Positions 36,902-44,821 of a stretch of 64,000 nucleotides of DNA are shown one piece after another. Position 1 is the stretch's first letter; each line of letters starts with the position of its first letter. Origin of the DNA: Jannaschia seohaensis (GTDB lineage Bacteria > Pseudomonadota > Alphaproteobacteria > Rhodobacterales > Rhodobacteraceae); NCBI RefSeq assembly GCF_900116765.1, contig NZ_UETC01000001.1:806001-870000 (forward strand), read 5' to 3'. The notes below the pieces were generated by a model, which saw nothing but the letters and a program-made list of their open reading frames with translations, made no database searches and was not told where the DNA came from. Position numbers and translations under genes: made by a program.

Positions 36902-37992
36902 TCTCTCCGAGTCAATCGGTTGACTAGCCCCTCTGCCTCTTCGTAGGAGGGCGGCGGGATCTCATTCTTGGGATCAGCTCCATCGCCAGTGAAGGAATCC
37001 AGATTCTCGACTTCTTGCGCAGCTCCGTTCCAATTTGGGACGTACTGATTCGTGTAGTAACTTGGTGGCTCGACGGAAGGATCTTCTGGTCGAACCTTAA
37101 GCATAGGCTCTTCGACTTCGTGCAGTCTAATGAATTCCTTCAAATACCTCCTGAGTGTTGCGTCGTTTGTATCTCCGCCTCCGAGAAGCTCGCTCTCGAG
37201 TCGCCGTAGCTCGCCCCAGTCATCATCACGATCGATCGGTATGCCAAGCACCGGGTATCTAGTTCCGCCTAAAACCCCCTTCAATGAGATAGGCTCGCGC
37301 AGTACAAAATTTACGCTCAAAGCTCCATAGTCTTCATTTACGTTTGCGCGCACAAGTATATTTGCTAGACCCGGCGACAGTGCGAAAAATGTTGTGTCGC
37401 TGTTCGAAGCGATGCGAAATCCGTAGTCTAATCCTTTGCCAAGAAATTCGTGTCTGTTTGGATGTTCGTCCGCAGCAGCTTCGGTGTGTTCGTTTTCGGG
37501 GAGGTCATCATTGCTGCCTTCCTCGTCTAGCGTAGGAACGGCAATGGTGACGTTCGGATGAGGGAAAGATGCAACCCAGGCTGAGCCCTTTACTCCTAGG
37601 GTCTTACGGTCGCCATCGGAACGAAGTCTCGCATTGTACTCCTGCAGGGCAGCGGCAAACGCCTTGACCAATAGAGATACTTCGAAGCATGAGTCTACAC
37701 GATTTACAAAAATGATCTCATCGCCAACCGTCTTCCAGAGCTTGGGCTTTCGGTCCTTGAGCGAGTCAACGTTGTGGTCCAGTGCTTCGATCTGAAATAT
37801 GTGTTTTCGTCGAAAGAGACTCGAAAAATCACCGTAGAAATCGCGAAACGTCGGCACCCACTGATGTGGTGCGCGAGAACTTTTATAGGAGGTCGAATTG
37901 GATAGATCCGCTGAGAGAAAAAGTCTTACTCGATAGCGGGGGCATTCATTCTTCCAGTCAGGGGATTCCAAGTGTTTTCTTCCGCACGTCAA
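36898..37992 (-). CDS. putative divergent class III nucleotide cyclase-like protein (island gene 2)
   Basis: The frame encodes about 364 residues. An N-terminal domain (residues 20-215) follows the class III cyclase order: a first strand with Asp29 in [15 protein letters not shown] (first metal Asp position), [12 protein letters not shown] with Lys87, Gly90 and Asp91 (K-x2-GD, second metal Asp), and [18 protein letters not shown], which fits the V-N-x-A-x-R helix. The C-terminal 150 residues are acidic and unrecognised. No ATG exists upstream of the domain, so it must start at TTG (37990-37992 or 37969-37971), overlapping the ImmA/IrrE gene end. Base composition is low (26 G/C of 60 at 37681-37740). 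The cyclase call is by pattern only; substrate and activity are unproven. Confidence 0.5.
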   Translation of the reverse strand: MTCGRKHLESPDWKNECPRYRVRLFLSADLSNSTSYKSSRAPHQWVPTFRDFYGDFSSLFRRKHIFQIEALDHNVDSLKDRKPKLWKTVGDEIIFVNRVDSCFEVSLLVKAFAAALQEYNARLRSDGDRKTLGVKGSAWVASFPHPNVTIAVPTLDEEGSNDDLPENEHTEAAADEHPNRHEFLGKGLDYGFRIASNSDTTFFALSPGLANILVRANVNEDYGALSVNFVLREPISLKGVLGGTRYPVLGIPIDRDDDWGELRRLESELLGGGDTNDATLRRYLKEFIRLHEVEEPMLKVRPEDPSVEPPSYYTNQYVPNWNGAAQEVENLDSFTGDGADPKNEIPPPSYEEAEGLVNRLTRRD

Positions 37993-38494
37993 TAGCAGCT
38001 CCGCTTACGTTGAAGTATGTTGCAAGCGAAGCGTTAGTATACTTCTTTGCGGCTTCGGCGAATTTGTCTCGCGGCATCAAAAAGCCAGCTGCAAACCAGT
38101 TTGCTTCCCATTCACAGCGTTCATGGTCGGCGTCGAGAGAAGTCTTATCACGTGTCGCCCGCATAATCACTTTTCCATGGGCCTCAAGCACGGGTTGGTA
38201 ATGGAGTGCCAAGTGCCCGAGCTCGTGGGCAATGGTAAAACGATCACGCTTGCCTGACGTAAGATTCGACAGCGTGATTGTGAAATCGTCAAAGGCTCTG
38301 ACGACAATTGCGCCGCCTTCGTACTCATCCGAATACTGAGGACCGTACACTATCTGCCCCCCCATGCTCTCGACCAAGCTAGAGAGGTCGGCTCCAGGCG
38401 TGACCCCCAACTGTTCGGCAACTCTGCCGCCAATGTCATCGACAAATGCCTTCGGCCAGCGAGTCGGAATCGGGGGGTGATAGGCTTGAGTCAT
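37958..38494 (-). CDS. ImmA/IrrE family metallo-endopeptidase (island gene 1)
   Basis: The 178-residue product has the ImmA/IrrE fold pattern: FTIAHELGHLALHY with zinc site His90, Glu91, His94, then CEWEANWFAAGFLMP supplying the third ligand (Glu128 or Glu130). These peptidases cleave repressors (ImmA/ImmR of ICEBs1, IrrE/DdrO of Deinococcus) and often accompany mobile or defence genes. It is the first gene of a two-gene unit in lower-GC DNA (31 G/C of 60 at 38041-38100). No XRE repressor gene is next to it. Confidence 0.85.
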   Translation of the reverse strand: MTQAYHPPIPTRWPKAFVDDIGGRVAEQLGVTPGADLSSLVESMGGQIVYGPQYSDEYEGGAIVVRAFDDFTITLSNLTSGKRDRFTIAHELGHLALHYQPVLEAHGKVIMRATRDKTSLDADHERCEWEANWFAAGFLMPRDKFAEAAKKYTNASLATYFNVSGAAIDVRKKTLGIP

Positions 38495-38523
38495 ACCGGA
38501 GATAAGAACATTTAGGGAACGTG

Positions 38524-38552
38524 GAGTTAGGAGATTTAAGGTTCTGTGTCAA
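38524..38552 (-). promoter_or_regulatory. sigma-70-like promoter of the two-gene island
   Basis: On the minus strand, TTGACA (38547-38552), a 17-bp spacer and TAACTC (38524-38529), 30 bp before the ImmA/IrrE start codon. A near-palindrome GATGCACCGGTGCGTC (38560-38575) sits just upstream of the -35 and could be an operator. Confidence 0.5.
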
Positions 38553-38582
38553 GATGGAAGATGCACCGGTGCGTCTGACAAA

Positions 38583-39011
38583 TCAACTACCCCCTACATC
38601 CACCCCACCCCTGAGCGCCTTCACCTCCCCCCGCCGCTTCTTCGCCTCTAGCCGCTTGCGCTTCTGATTGGCCGAGACCTTCGTCTTCACCCGCTTCTTC
38701 GGCTTCACCGCCGCCGCCCGCACCAGTTCCGCCAGCCGCTCCCGCGCGACCTCGCGGTTGCGGGCCTGCGACCGCTCCTCGGAGACCTGGAGCACCAGCG
38801 CCCCGTCCTTGGTCCAGCGCCGCCCCGCCAGCCGCCGGAGCCGCGCCTTCACCGGCCCCGGCAGGTTGGGCGACCGCTCCGCCTCGAAGCGCAGCTCCAC
38901 CGCGCTCGACACCTTGTTGACGTTCTGCCCGCCGGGGCCGGAGGCGCGGACGAACTGCTCCGTCATCTCCCAGTCCTCCAGGGTGATGCGTTCGTCGATC
39001 TTGAGCGGCAT
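38583..39011 (-). CDS. arfB: alternative ribosome-rescue aminoacyl-tRNA hydrolase
   Basis: The 142-residue release-factor-like protein has the catalytic GGQ in SGPGGQNVNKVSSAVELRF and a long basic C-terminal tail (KPKKRVKTKVSANQKRKRLEAKKRR) that enters the empty mRNA channel of stalled ribosomes. It releases nascent chains when trans-translation fails. smpB of the trans-translation system lies 7 kb away in this window. Confidence 0.94.
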   Translation of the reverse strand: MPLKIDERITLEDWEMTEQFVRASGPGGQNVNKVSSAVELRFEAERSPNLPGPVKARLRRLAGRRWTKDGALVLQVSEERSQARNREVARERLAELVRAAAVKPKKRVKTKVSANQKRKRLEAKKRRGEVKALRGGVDVGGS

Positions 39012-39090
39012 GGCGGCCCTCCGCGCGTCATGACCATGATCATGACCGTCGTCACGACCGATATCACGACACCGATTGAAGACGTAAGAA

Positions 39091-39116
39091 GGCCGCCCCG
39101 CGTCATCGGGACGGCC
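39091..39116 (-). terminator. Rho-independent terminator on the minus strand
   Basis: Read leftward: GGCCGTCCCG, loop ATGACG, CGGGGCGGCC, a 10-bp stem with one G-T pair, then TTCTTACGTCTTC. It ends the transcript running from the YhhQ gene or from the small locus at 39185-39260. Confidence 0.65.
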
Positions 39117-39184
39117 TTCCGAAAGTTCAGGAGGCTGGATCGGTTAGACGAATCCACCCCGCAGATACGTGCCCAAGGGCTGCC

Positions 39185-39241
39185 TCAGGCGCGGACCTCC
39201 GAAGCTGTCCCGATCGCATTCTCCAGGTTCTTTCTAGACAC
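39185..39241 (-). CDS. candidate 18-residue peptide with very strong RBS (possible leader or sRNA locus)
   Basis: On the minus strand AAAGGAGG lies 7 nt before a GTG. The frame reads MSRKNLENAIGTASEVRA then TGA, with the terminator 70 bp further on. The SD itself can pair with CCTCCTT in the preceding DNA (7-bp arms about 24 nt apart), which would hide it. This may be a tiny protein, a leader peptide or part of a small RNA. Confidence 0.3.
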   Translation of the reverse strand: MSRKNLENAIGTASEVRA

Positions 39242-39307
39242 TAGAGCACCTCCTTTCTTTGATTGACGATGCAAGGAGGTTGGCACGGATATGGTATGGG
39301 TCAACCC

Positions 39308-39928
39308 CTAATGCGCTACGGATTGTGCGAAACCCCGGGTGATGAGCCGGAATGGCACCAAAGCGAGCAGAGCGACCGAAATCTTGACACACCAGTCCGC
39401 CAGCGCCAGCCCGACCCAGAGCGGACCCACCGCCGTCGCCTCCTGCGCCCAGGAGACGTCGCCCCAGGCCGCCGGGAAGGCGAGGAAGCCCGCGAAGGCC
39501 AGGGTGAAGAACAGCGCCGTGTCGACCACGCTCCCCACGATCGACGACGTCAGCGGCGCCACGAACCACCGCCGCTCTCGCAGCGCCGAGAACACGCCCA
39601 GATCGATCATCTGCGCCGCGAGGAACGCCGTGGCCGAGGCCAGCGCGATGCGCAGCGTGACCAGCGGGCCGAACTCGCCCATGATCTGCGTGCCGATGAG
39701 CGAGCAGACGAGGCCCACGGCGAAGCCGGCCAGCACGACGGTGCGCGCCTTCTCCGGGCCGTAGAGGCGGTTGGTGACATCCGTCACAAGGAAGGCCAGC
39801 GGATAGGTGAAGGCGCCCCAGGTCAGCCAGCCGTCGGCGATGAGGAATTGGACGCCGATATTGGAGGCGACGACGACGGCCCCCATGGCGAGGATAGCGA
39901 GGATCATGTTGGGTTCCGTTTTTGACAT
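39308..39928 (-). CDS. queuosine precursor transporter, YhhQ/VUT family
   Basis: The 206-residue (from Met at 39928) membrane protein has about six helices and the family motifs AYPLAFLVTD-like TYPLAFLVTDVTNRLYGPEKAR and SSIVGSVVDTALFF, with LADWCVKI near the end. E. coli YhhQ imports preQ0/preQ1 for queuosine. Start codons at 39943, 39928 and 39907 are all possible; none has a strong RBS. I see no preQ1 riboswitch upstream. Confidence 0.85.
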   Translation of the reverse strand: MSKTEPNMILAILAMGAVVVASNIGVQFLIADGWLTWGAFTYPLAFLVTDVTNRLYGPEKARTVVLAGFAVGLVCSLIGTQIMGEFGPLVTLRIALASATAFLAAQMIDLGVFSALRERRWFVAPLTSSIVGSVVDTALFFTLAFAGFLAFPAAWGDVSWAQEATAVGPLWVGLALADWCVKISVALLALVPFRLITRGFAQSVAH

Positions 39929-39969
39929 GGTGGTCGGAGACATGGCCCCGAACGGGGCAGGAAAGCCGT

Positions 39970-41019
39970 CTAGTCGGGTGCGGGGGCGGGCGCAAGAGTT
40001 GCGGTGGAGAAGGCCTCTGGGATCGCGTCGCGGCCGTCGAGGATCAGCGCGGCCATGGTCTCGGCGACCTTTGGCGCCATGCCGAAGCCGATCTTGAAGC
40101 CGCCATTCGCGATGAAATGGCCGGGGCGTCCCGGCCACGGCCCCAGCAGCGGCGCGCGGGAGCGAGCCCTGGGCCGCACCCCGGCCCAGCGGGCGAGGAG
40201 GGGGGGCTCGGCCAAGTCCGGCACGGCGGCGCGGGCGCGGACCAGCAGCTCGTCGAGCTGGGCGTCGGTCGTATCGGGGGCGTCGAACGCGCGCTCGGAG
40301 GTGGAGCCGATGGCAGTGGTGCCGTCGGCATGGGGCACGATGTGCAGGCCATCGACATAGAGTTGCGGCGCGTCACGGCGGTCGAGCGCGAGCAGGGCGG
40401 CCTGGCCTTTGACCCCGGTTCCGGCCGGGCGGTCCTTGGCATCGCCGATCTCGGCGAGGCCGCGCCAGCCGGTGGCGTGGAGGACGGGGCCGGCGTCGGC
40501 GCCCTCGGGAACGATCTCGGTGCCCAGGGCGCGGAGTGCGGCGGCGAGGGCGGCGCAGGCCCGGGCCGGGTGAAGGCGGGCCGAGAGGGTGTCGTGGATG
40601 ACGCGGCCGGTGGGCGAGGGCGGGGCCCAGCCCTGCGGGGCCGGAATGACGCGCCAGGTCACGCGGTCGGGCCAGAGCGTCATCGCGTGCTGCGCGCGCC
40701 CTTCCGCCCGGGCCAGGGCGGCCGCGTCCGGAATGGGTTGCAGGCGGCCGCTGCGGGCGTAACCGGGATCGCCGCCGCCGATCTCGGCGATGGCGGCCCA
40801 CCAGTCCTCGGCCATCAGCAGGCTGTCGAGTTGGAACGCTTTCTTTTCGTTCCAGGTCTCGGGAACATGCGGGGCGAGGGCGCCGACCACCCCGCCCGAC
40901 GCGCCCGCGCCAACGCCCTGCGGGTCGACGACCCGCACGCGCGCGCCCCGTCGGGCCATGGCCCAGGCGCAGCCGAGACCGAAGATTCCCGCCCCGCGCA
41001 CCGTCACGTCGATTGCCAC
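39970..41019 (-). CDS. FAD-dependent oxidoreductase, MnmC C-domain/ThiO-like
   Basis: The 349-residue flavoprotein opens IDVTVRGAGIFGLGCAWAMARRGARVRVVDP (Rossmann motif) and ends with WAGVRPRARSRAPLLGPWPG and NGGFKIGFGMAP, the DAO-family FAD block seen in MnmC2. It is divergent from mnmD, so the two halves of E. coli MnmC are likely encoded here as separate genes; this one would remove the carboxymethyl group from cmnm5U34. A GTG at 41017-41019 with GGGGG 5 nt upstream fits the family start; an ATG at 41043 is the alternative. A glycine-oxidase role is possible. Confidence 0.75.
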   Translation of the reverse strand: MAIDVTVRGAGIFGLGCAWAMARRGARVRVVDPQGVGAGASGGVVGALAPHVPETWNEKKAFQLDSLLMAEDWWAAIAEIGGGDPGYARSGRLQPIPDAAALARAEGRAQHAMTLWPDRVTWRVIPAPQGWAPPSPTGRVIHDTLSARLHPARACAALAAALRALGTEIVPEGADAGPVLHATGWRGLAEIGDAKDRPAGTGVKGQAALLALDRRDAPQLYVDGLHIVPHADGTTAIGSTSERAFDAPDTTDAQLDELLVRARAAVPDLAEPPLLARWAGVRPRARSRAPLLGPWPGRPGHFIANGGFKIGFGMAPKVAETMAALILDGRDAIPEAFSTATLAPAPAPD

Positions 41020-41048
41020 AGCCGCCCCCTTCGTCCATTCCACCGGTC

Positions 41049-41774
41049 ATGGGCATAGGGCACGATGATGGGGGCGAAAAGCGCCCCGCGCTGAGTTGGC
41101 GAGACGGCGTGCCGGTCGCCGAGGCGTTCGGGGATCCCTATTACGCGCTGTCGGACGGCTTGGCGGAGACGCGGCATGTCTTTCTTGCGGGGAATGGCTT
41201 GCCGGAGCGTCTGACGGCCGGGTTTCAGGTGGCAGAGCTGGGATTCGGAACCGGGCTGAATGCCTTGGCGCTGGCGGCGGCGTGGCAGGGGCCGGGGCGG
41301 ATCGCGATGACCTCCTTCGAGGCCTTCCCGATGGATCGGGACGACATGGCCCGGGCGCTGGCCGCCTTTCCGATGCTGGCTGGCCTTGGCGCGGCGCTGC
41401 TCGATGCCTGGCCTGCCCGGCGGATCGCTTTGGGCGCTGTCGATCTGGAGATCGTCGTGGGGGATGCGCGGCAAACGCTGCCCGCCTGGGAGGGCAGGGC
41501 CGACGCGTGGTTTCTCGACGGCTTCGCCCCGGCGCGGAACCCCGAACTCTGGGAGGTCGGGCTGCTGGCGGAGGTCGTGCGGCACACCGCGCCGGGCGGC
41601 ACCTTCGCGACCTACACGGCGGCGGGGCATGTCCGGCGCGCCCTGGCCGCGGCGGGGTTCACGGTCGCGCGGGTGCCTGGCTATGGCCGCAAGCGGCACA
41701 TGACGCGCGGCATCCTCACGGGGGCGGCCGAGACCCCCTCCGGGGGCGCGGGGCCTGTCCGTTCTTCCCTGTAG
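41049..41774 (+). CDS. mnmD: tRNA 5-aminomethyl-2-thiouridine-34 methyltransferase MnmD
   Basis: The 241-residue stand-alone MnmC1 domain has the SAM-binding block VAELGFGTGLNALAL, the family motif DGFAPARNPELW and the ending ALAAAGFTVARVPGYGRKRHM. It methylates nm5s2U34 to mnm5s2U34 in wobble tRNAs. The last residues and TAG stop come from intergenic repeat copy F. Start MGIGHDDG lies just 29 bp from the divergent FAD gene start. Confidence 0.88.
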   Translation: MGIGHDDGGEKRPALSWRDGVPVAEAFGDPYYALSDGLAETRHVFLAGNGLPERLTAGFQVAELGFGTGLNALALAAAWQGPGRIAMTSFEAFPMDRDDMARALAAFPMLAGLGAALLDAWPARRIALGAVDLEIVVGDARQTLPAWEGRADAWFLDGFAPARNPELWEVGLLAEVVRHTAPGGTFATYTAAGHVRRALAAAGFTVARVPGYGRKRHMTRGILTGAAETPSGGAGPVRSSL

Positions 41775-41783
41775 AAATATCCA
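41761..41783 (+). repeat. intergenic repeat copy F (inside the mnmD 3' end)
   Basis: GTTCTTCCCTGTAGAAATAT, then CC with a degenerate stem. The repeat core supplies the last codons and the stop codon of mnmD, so repeat insertion or expansion here altered a protein end. Confidence 0.6.
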
Positions 41784-41849
41784 CGCCGCGTCCGGTCCAC
41801 GGGCGCAGCGCCGATCCGGGGCGCCTCGACCTGGCCCCGGACCCCGCGC

Positions 41850-43814
41850 TCAGCCCCCTTGGGCCCGCAACTCGTCATAGCCCTCACGCAGCCAGTGGGT
41901 CAGGCGCACGTCGCCTGGGTCGCCGGTCAGCCGGGCGCGATAGGGCAGCAGGCTCTCGGAAACGCGCATGATGTAGTTGCGGGTCTCGGAGAAAGGCACG
42001 TCCTCGATCCAGTCCACCAGATCGGCGGCGGGGTCGGAGGGGTCTCCGAACCGTTCCACCCATTCCCGCGCGCGCGACGGACCCGCATTATAGGCGGCGG
42101 GCACCAGGATGGCTGAGGGGCCAAACTCTGCCTCCAACTCCATGATGTAGGCGGTGCCGAGGGTCGCGTTGAAAAGCGGATCCGTGGTCAGCTGCCCGAG
42201 GCGATAGGGCAGCTCCAGGTCGCGGGCCATCTCCTCGGCGGTGCCGGGCATCAGCTGCATCAGGCCGCGGGCGCCGGCTGGGGAGACGACCACCGGGTCG
42301 AACTCCGACTCGCGCCGGGCGATGGCAAGGGTCAGCTCGGGCGTGACGGGGCTGTCGATGGCCGCTAGCTCCGTGACCGGAAAATAGCCGCGATGCAGCT
42401 CGAAGCCGCGCTGTGCCGCGCGCTTGGCGGTGATGAGCGCGATATGCGGCTCGCCCCGCCTCAGGATCTCGTCGATCAGCGTGCCGATCTCGGCCCGGGG
42501 CAACGTCTCGGCCATATGCGCGAAGAAGCGCTCCGCCAGACCGTCCTCCCCGATGGCGTGCAGGGCCACCGCCGCCCGCATGATGGGCGTGCCCGCCATC
42601 GCGGAGGTGGCGAACGGCGGGAAGACCTCCTCGCCGGTCAGCAGCGGATCGGCGGGCAGACCCGCGCGCTCGGCCGCGAGTTGGCCGTAGAAGCTGGTCT
42701 GATAGCGGCCGCCCGCGCGCCAGGCGGCCAGGGCCCCCTCGGCGTCGCCCGTCGCTTCCAGCGCGCGGCCAAGCCAGTAGAAGGCGCGGCCCTTGGAGAT
42801 CGGAGAGCCGACATTGGCCTCGAAGCGGCGGAAATGGGCGACCGCGGCGGCGGGATCGTCGAGGAAGCGCAGGGCGATATAGCCCGCCAGCCATTCCAGC
42901 TGCGGCACCTCCTCGGCGCCGTCGGCCAGGTGGTGGCGCGCCGCCACCCGGTAGCCGTCGGCGGGGCGGCCGTCCTGCTTGAGGCCACGGGCGAGACGCA
43001 GGCGGTGGGAGGCCCAGGCGGCGGGATTGCCGAGGGCGTCGGCGCTTTGGTCATAGGCGAAGAGCAACTCCAGCGCGTCGTCGCGCCGGCCCCGGGCCAG
43101 CCGCCAGCGGAAGCGCTCATAGGCGAGGGCCTGATGGTTGCGCCAATTCTCGGGCACGGCCTCGATCAGTGCGTCGACGCCGGGGCGGCCATCGCGCAGG
43201 GCGATACGGGCCAGAGCCAGTGTCGCCTCCGGTCCATCGGGGACGAGGGGCAGCATCCGCTCGGCCGAGCCGACCTCTCCGGCCCAGGCCAGCGCGTCCA
43301 TCCGGGCCGCGTGATAGGGGGCCAGTATATCGCCGAAGAGCTCGATGAAGCCCGCATGGGACGAGACGGGCATCGGCTGGGTCAGCCACCAGTCGATGAC
43401 CAGCGCCTCCGCCTCCTTGCCGCGGCCGGCCGCGCGCAAGGAAATGGCATACATCAGCGCCCCGCGCGACGTGTTGGGCGGGTAGGTCTCGAAATGAGCG
43501 ATCAATGCGGCGGGAGGGGTGGTCGCGGGCAGGACCGACTCGACCCGGGACAGCAGCAGAGGCTCGCCGGGCCAGTTCGGGTTGCGCGCCAGAAAGGCCG
43601 TCGCCTCCTCGAAATCGCCCTGCCGATTGCGCAGCAGGTGCCACATCAGGACATCCGCCACGGCCGGGTCGTCGATCCGGGCCATCGCGGCCCGTGTCGC
43701 CTGCCAGTCGCCGGCGCGGATCTGCGCGAGGCCCGCGGCGAGATTCGGATCGGCCCGCAGGGGCAATGTCATCAGCGCAAGCAGCGCCCAGGTCGCGACG
43801 GCATATCTCAACAT
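41850..43814 (-). CDS. soluble lytic murein transglycosylase (Slt70-like)
   Basis: The 654-residue periplasmic enzyme has a signal peptide (residues 1-21), a long superhelical TPR-like region (residues 25-460), and a C-terminal SLT domain with catalytic Glu in AIARRESEFDPVVVSPAGARGLMQLMPGTA plus AAYNAGPSRAREW. It cleaves glycan strands with formation of 1,6-anhydro-muropeptides. Divergent from dapA. Confidence 0.93.
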   Translation of the reverse strand: MLRYAVATWALLALMTLPLRADPNLAAGLAQIRAGDWQATRAAMARIDDPAVADVLMWHLLRNRQGDFEEATAFLARNPNWPGEPLLLSRVESVLPATTPPAALIAHFETYPPNTSRGALMYAISLRAAGRGKEAEALVIDWWLTQPMPVSSHAGFIELFGDILAPYHAARMDALAWAGEVGSAERMLPLVPDGPEATLALARIALRDGRPGVDALIEAVPENWRNHQALAYERFRWRLARGRRDDALELLFAYDQSADALGNPAAWASHRLRLARGLKQDGRPADGYRVAARHHLADGAEEVPQLEWLAGYIALRFLDDPAAAVAHFRRFEANVGSPISKGRAFYWLGRALEATGDAEGALAAWRAGGRYQTSFYGQLAAERAGLPADPLLTGEEVFPPFATSAMAGTPIMRAAVALHAIGEDGLAERFFAHMAETLPRAEIGTLIDEILRRGEPHIALITAKRAAQRGFELHRGYFPVTELAAIDSPVTPELTLAIARRESEFDPVVVSPAGARGLMQLMPGTAEEMARDLELPYRLGQLTTDPLFNATLGTAYIMELEAEFGPSAILVPAAYNAGPSRAREWVERFGDPSDPAADLVDWIEDVPFSETRNYIMRVSESLLPYRARLTGDPGDVRLTHWLREGYDELRAQGG

Positions 43815-43941
43815 CGAAGGGGGCCTCCGGTCATGCGCTTACGTTTTTGCGGCATGACGATCCGTGGGATCGCCTTGCCGCGCCTCTGGGCTGCGGCTAG
43901 GTGTCGCTCGAATTCCCCGCTCAAGATAGGAGGTCGCACCG

Positions 43942-44814
43942 ATGTTCAAAGGCTCCATGGTTGCCCTGGTGACGCCCTTCAAGGGAAACGAGGTGGATTT
44001 CGACGCGCTGGACGCCCTGGTCGATTGGCAGATCGCCGAAGGCACGCAGGGTCTGGTCCCCGTCGGAACCACCGGCGAAAGCCCGACCCTGACCCACGAA
44101 GAGCACGACGCCGTCGTCGCCCGGGTCGTGCAGCGCGCGGCGGGCCGCGCCACCGTGATCGCGGGCGCCGGCTCCAACAACACGGCCGAGGCGCGCCGCC
44201 TGGTCGAGCACGCCAAGGTGGCAGGGGCCGACGCCGCCCTGGTGGTCACGCCCTACTACAACAAGCCGACCCAGGCGGGGCTGATCGCGCATTTCACCGC
44301 CATGGCCGAGGTCGGCCTGCCGATCGTGATCTACAACATTCCCGGCCGCTCGGTCGTGGACATGTCCCCGGAGACCATGGGGGAGCTGGCCAAGCTGCCC
44401 GAAATCGTCGGCGTCAAGGACGCGACCGGCGATCTGGCCCGCGTCAGCGCGCAGCGGATCACCTGCGGGCCTGACTTCGCCCAGCTTTCGGGGGAGGACG
44501 CGACCGCTCACGGGTTCAACGCCCAGGGCGGGGTGGGCTGCATCTCGGTCACCTGCAATGTCGCGCCGCGACTCTTGCGCGAGATGCACGATGCTTGCGC
44601 GGCCAACGACTACGCGACGGCGCTGGCCGTGCAGGACCGGCTGATGCCTCTGCATCAGGCGATCTTCGCCGAGCCCGGGCTGGTCGGCGCGAAATACGCG
44701 CTGTCCCTGCTAGGGCATTGCGCGGAGGATGTGCGCCTGCCGCTGGTGCCCGCGACGGACGGAACCAAGGCGCGAATCGCGGAGGCGATGCGCCATGCGG
44801 GTCTCTTGAATTGA
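43942..44814 (+). CDS. dapA: 4-hydroxy-tetrahydrodipicolinate synthase
   Basis: The 290-residue aldolase condenses pyruvate with aspartate semialdehyde in lysine/diaminopimelate synthesis. Seen are [18 protein letters not shown] (Tyr106), [10 protein letters not shown] (Tyr131) and the Schiff-base Lys159 in [15 protein letters not shown] precedes the ATG. It starts a rightward run of dapA, an MFS gene, smpB and truA. Confidence 0.95.
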   Translation: MFKGSMVALVTPFKGNEVDFDALDALVDWQIAEGTQGLVPVGTTGESPTLTHEEHDAVVARVVQRAAGRATVIAGAGSNNTAEARRLVEHAKVAGADAALVVTPYYNKPTQAGLIAHFTAMAEVGLPIVIYNIPGRSVVDMSPETMGELAKLPEIVGVKDATGDLARVSAQRITCGPDFAQLSGEDATAHGFNAQGGVGCISVTCNVAPRLLREMHDACAANDYATALAVQDRLMPLHQAIFAEPGLVGAKYALSLLGHCAEDVRLPLVPATDGTKARIAEAMRHAGLLN

Positions 44815-44821
44815 CCAGCGC

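Noticed and set aside
39929-39969. preQ1 riboswitch before the YhhQ-type gene
   Set aside because: No preQ1-I or preQ1-II consensus elements are visible in the short leader.
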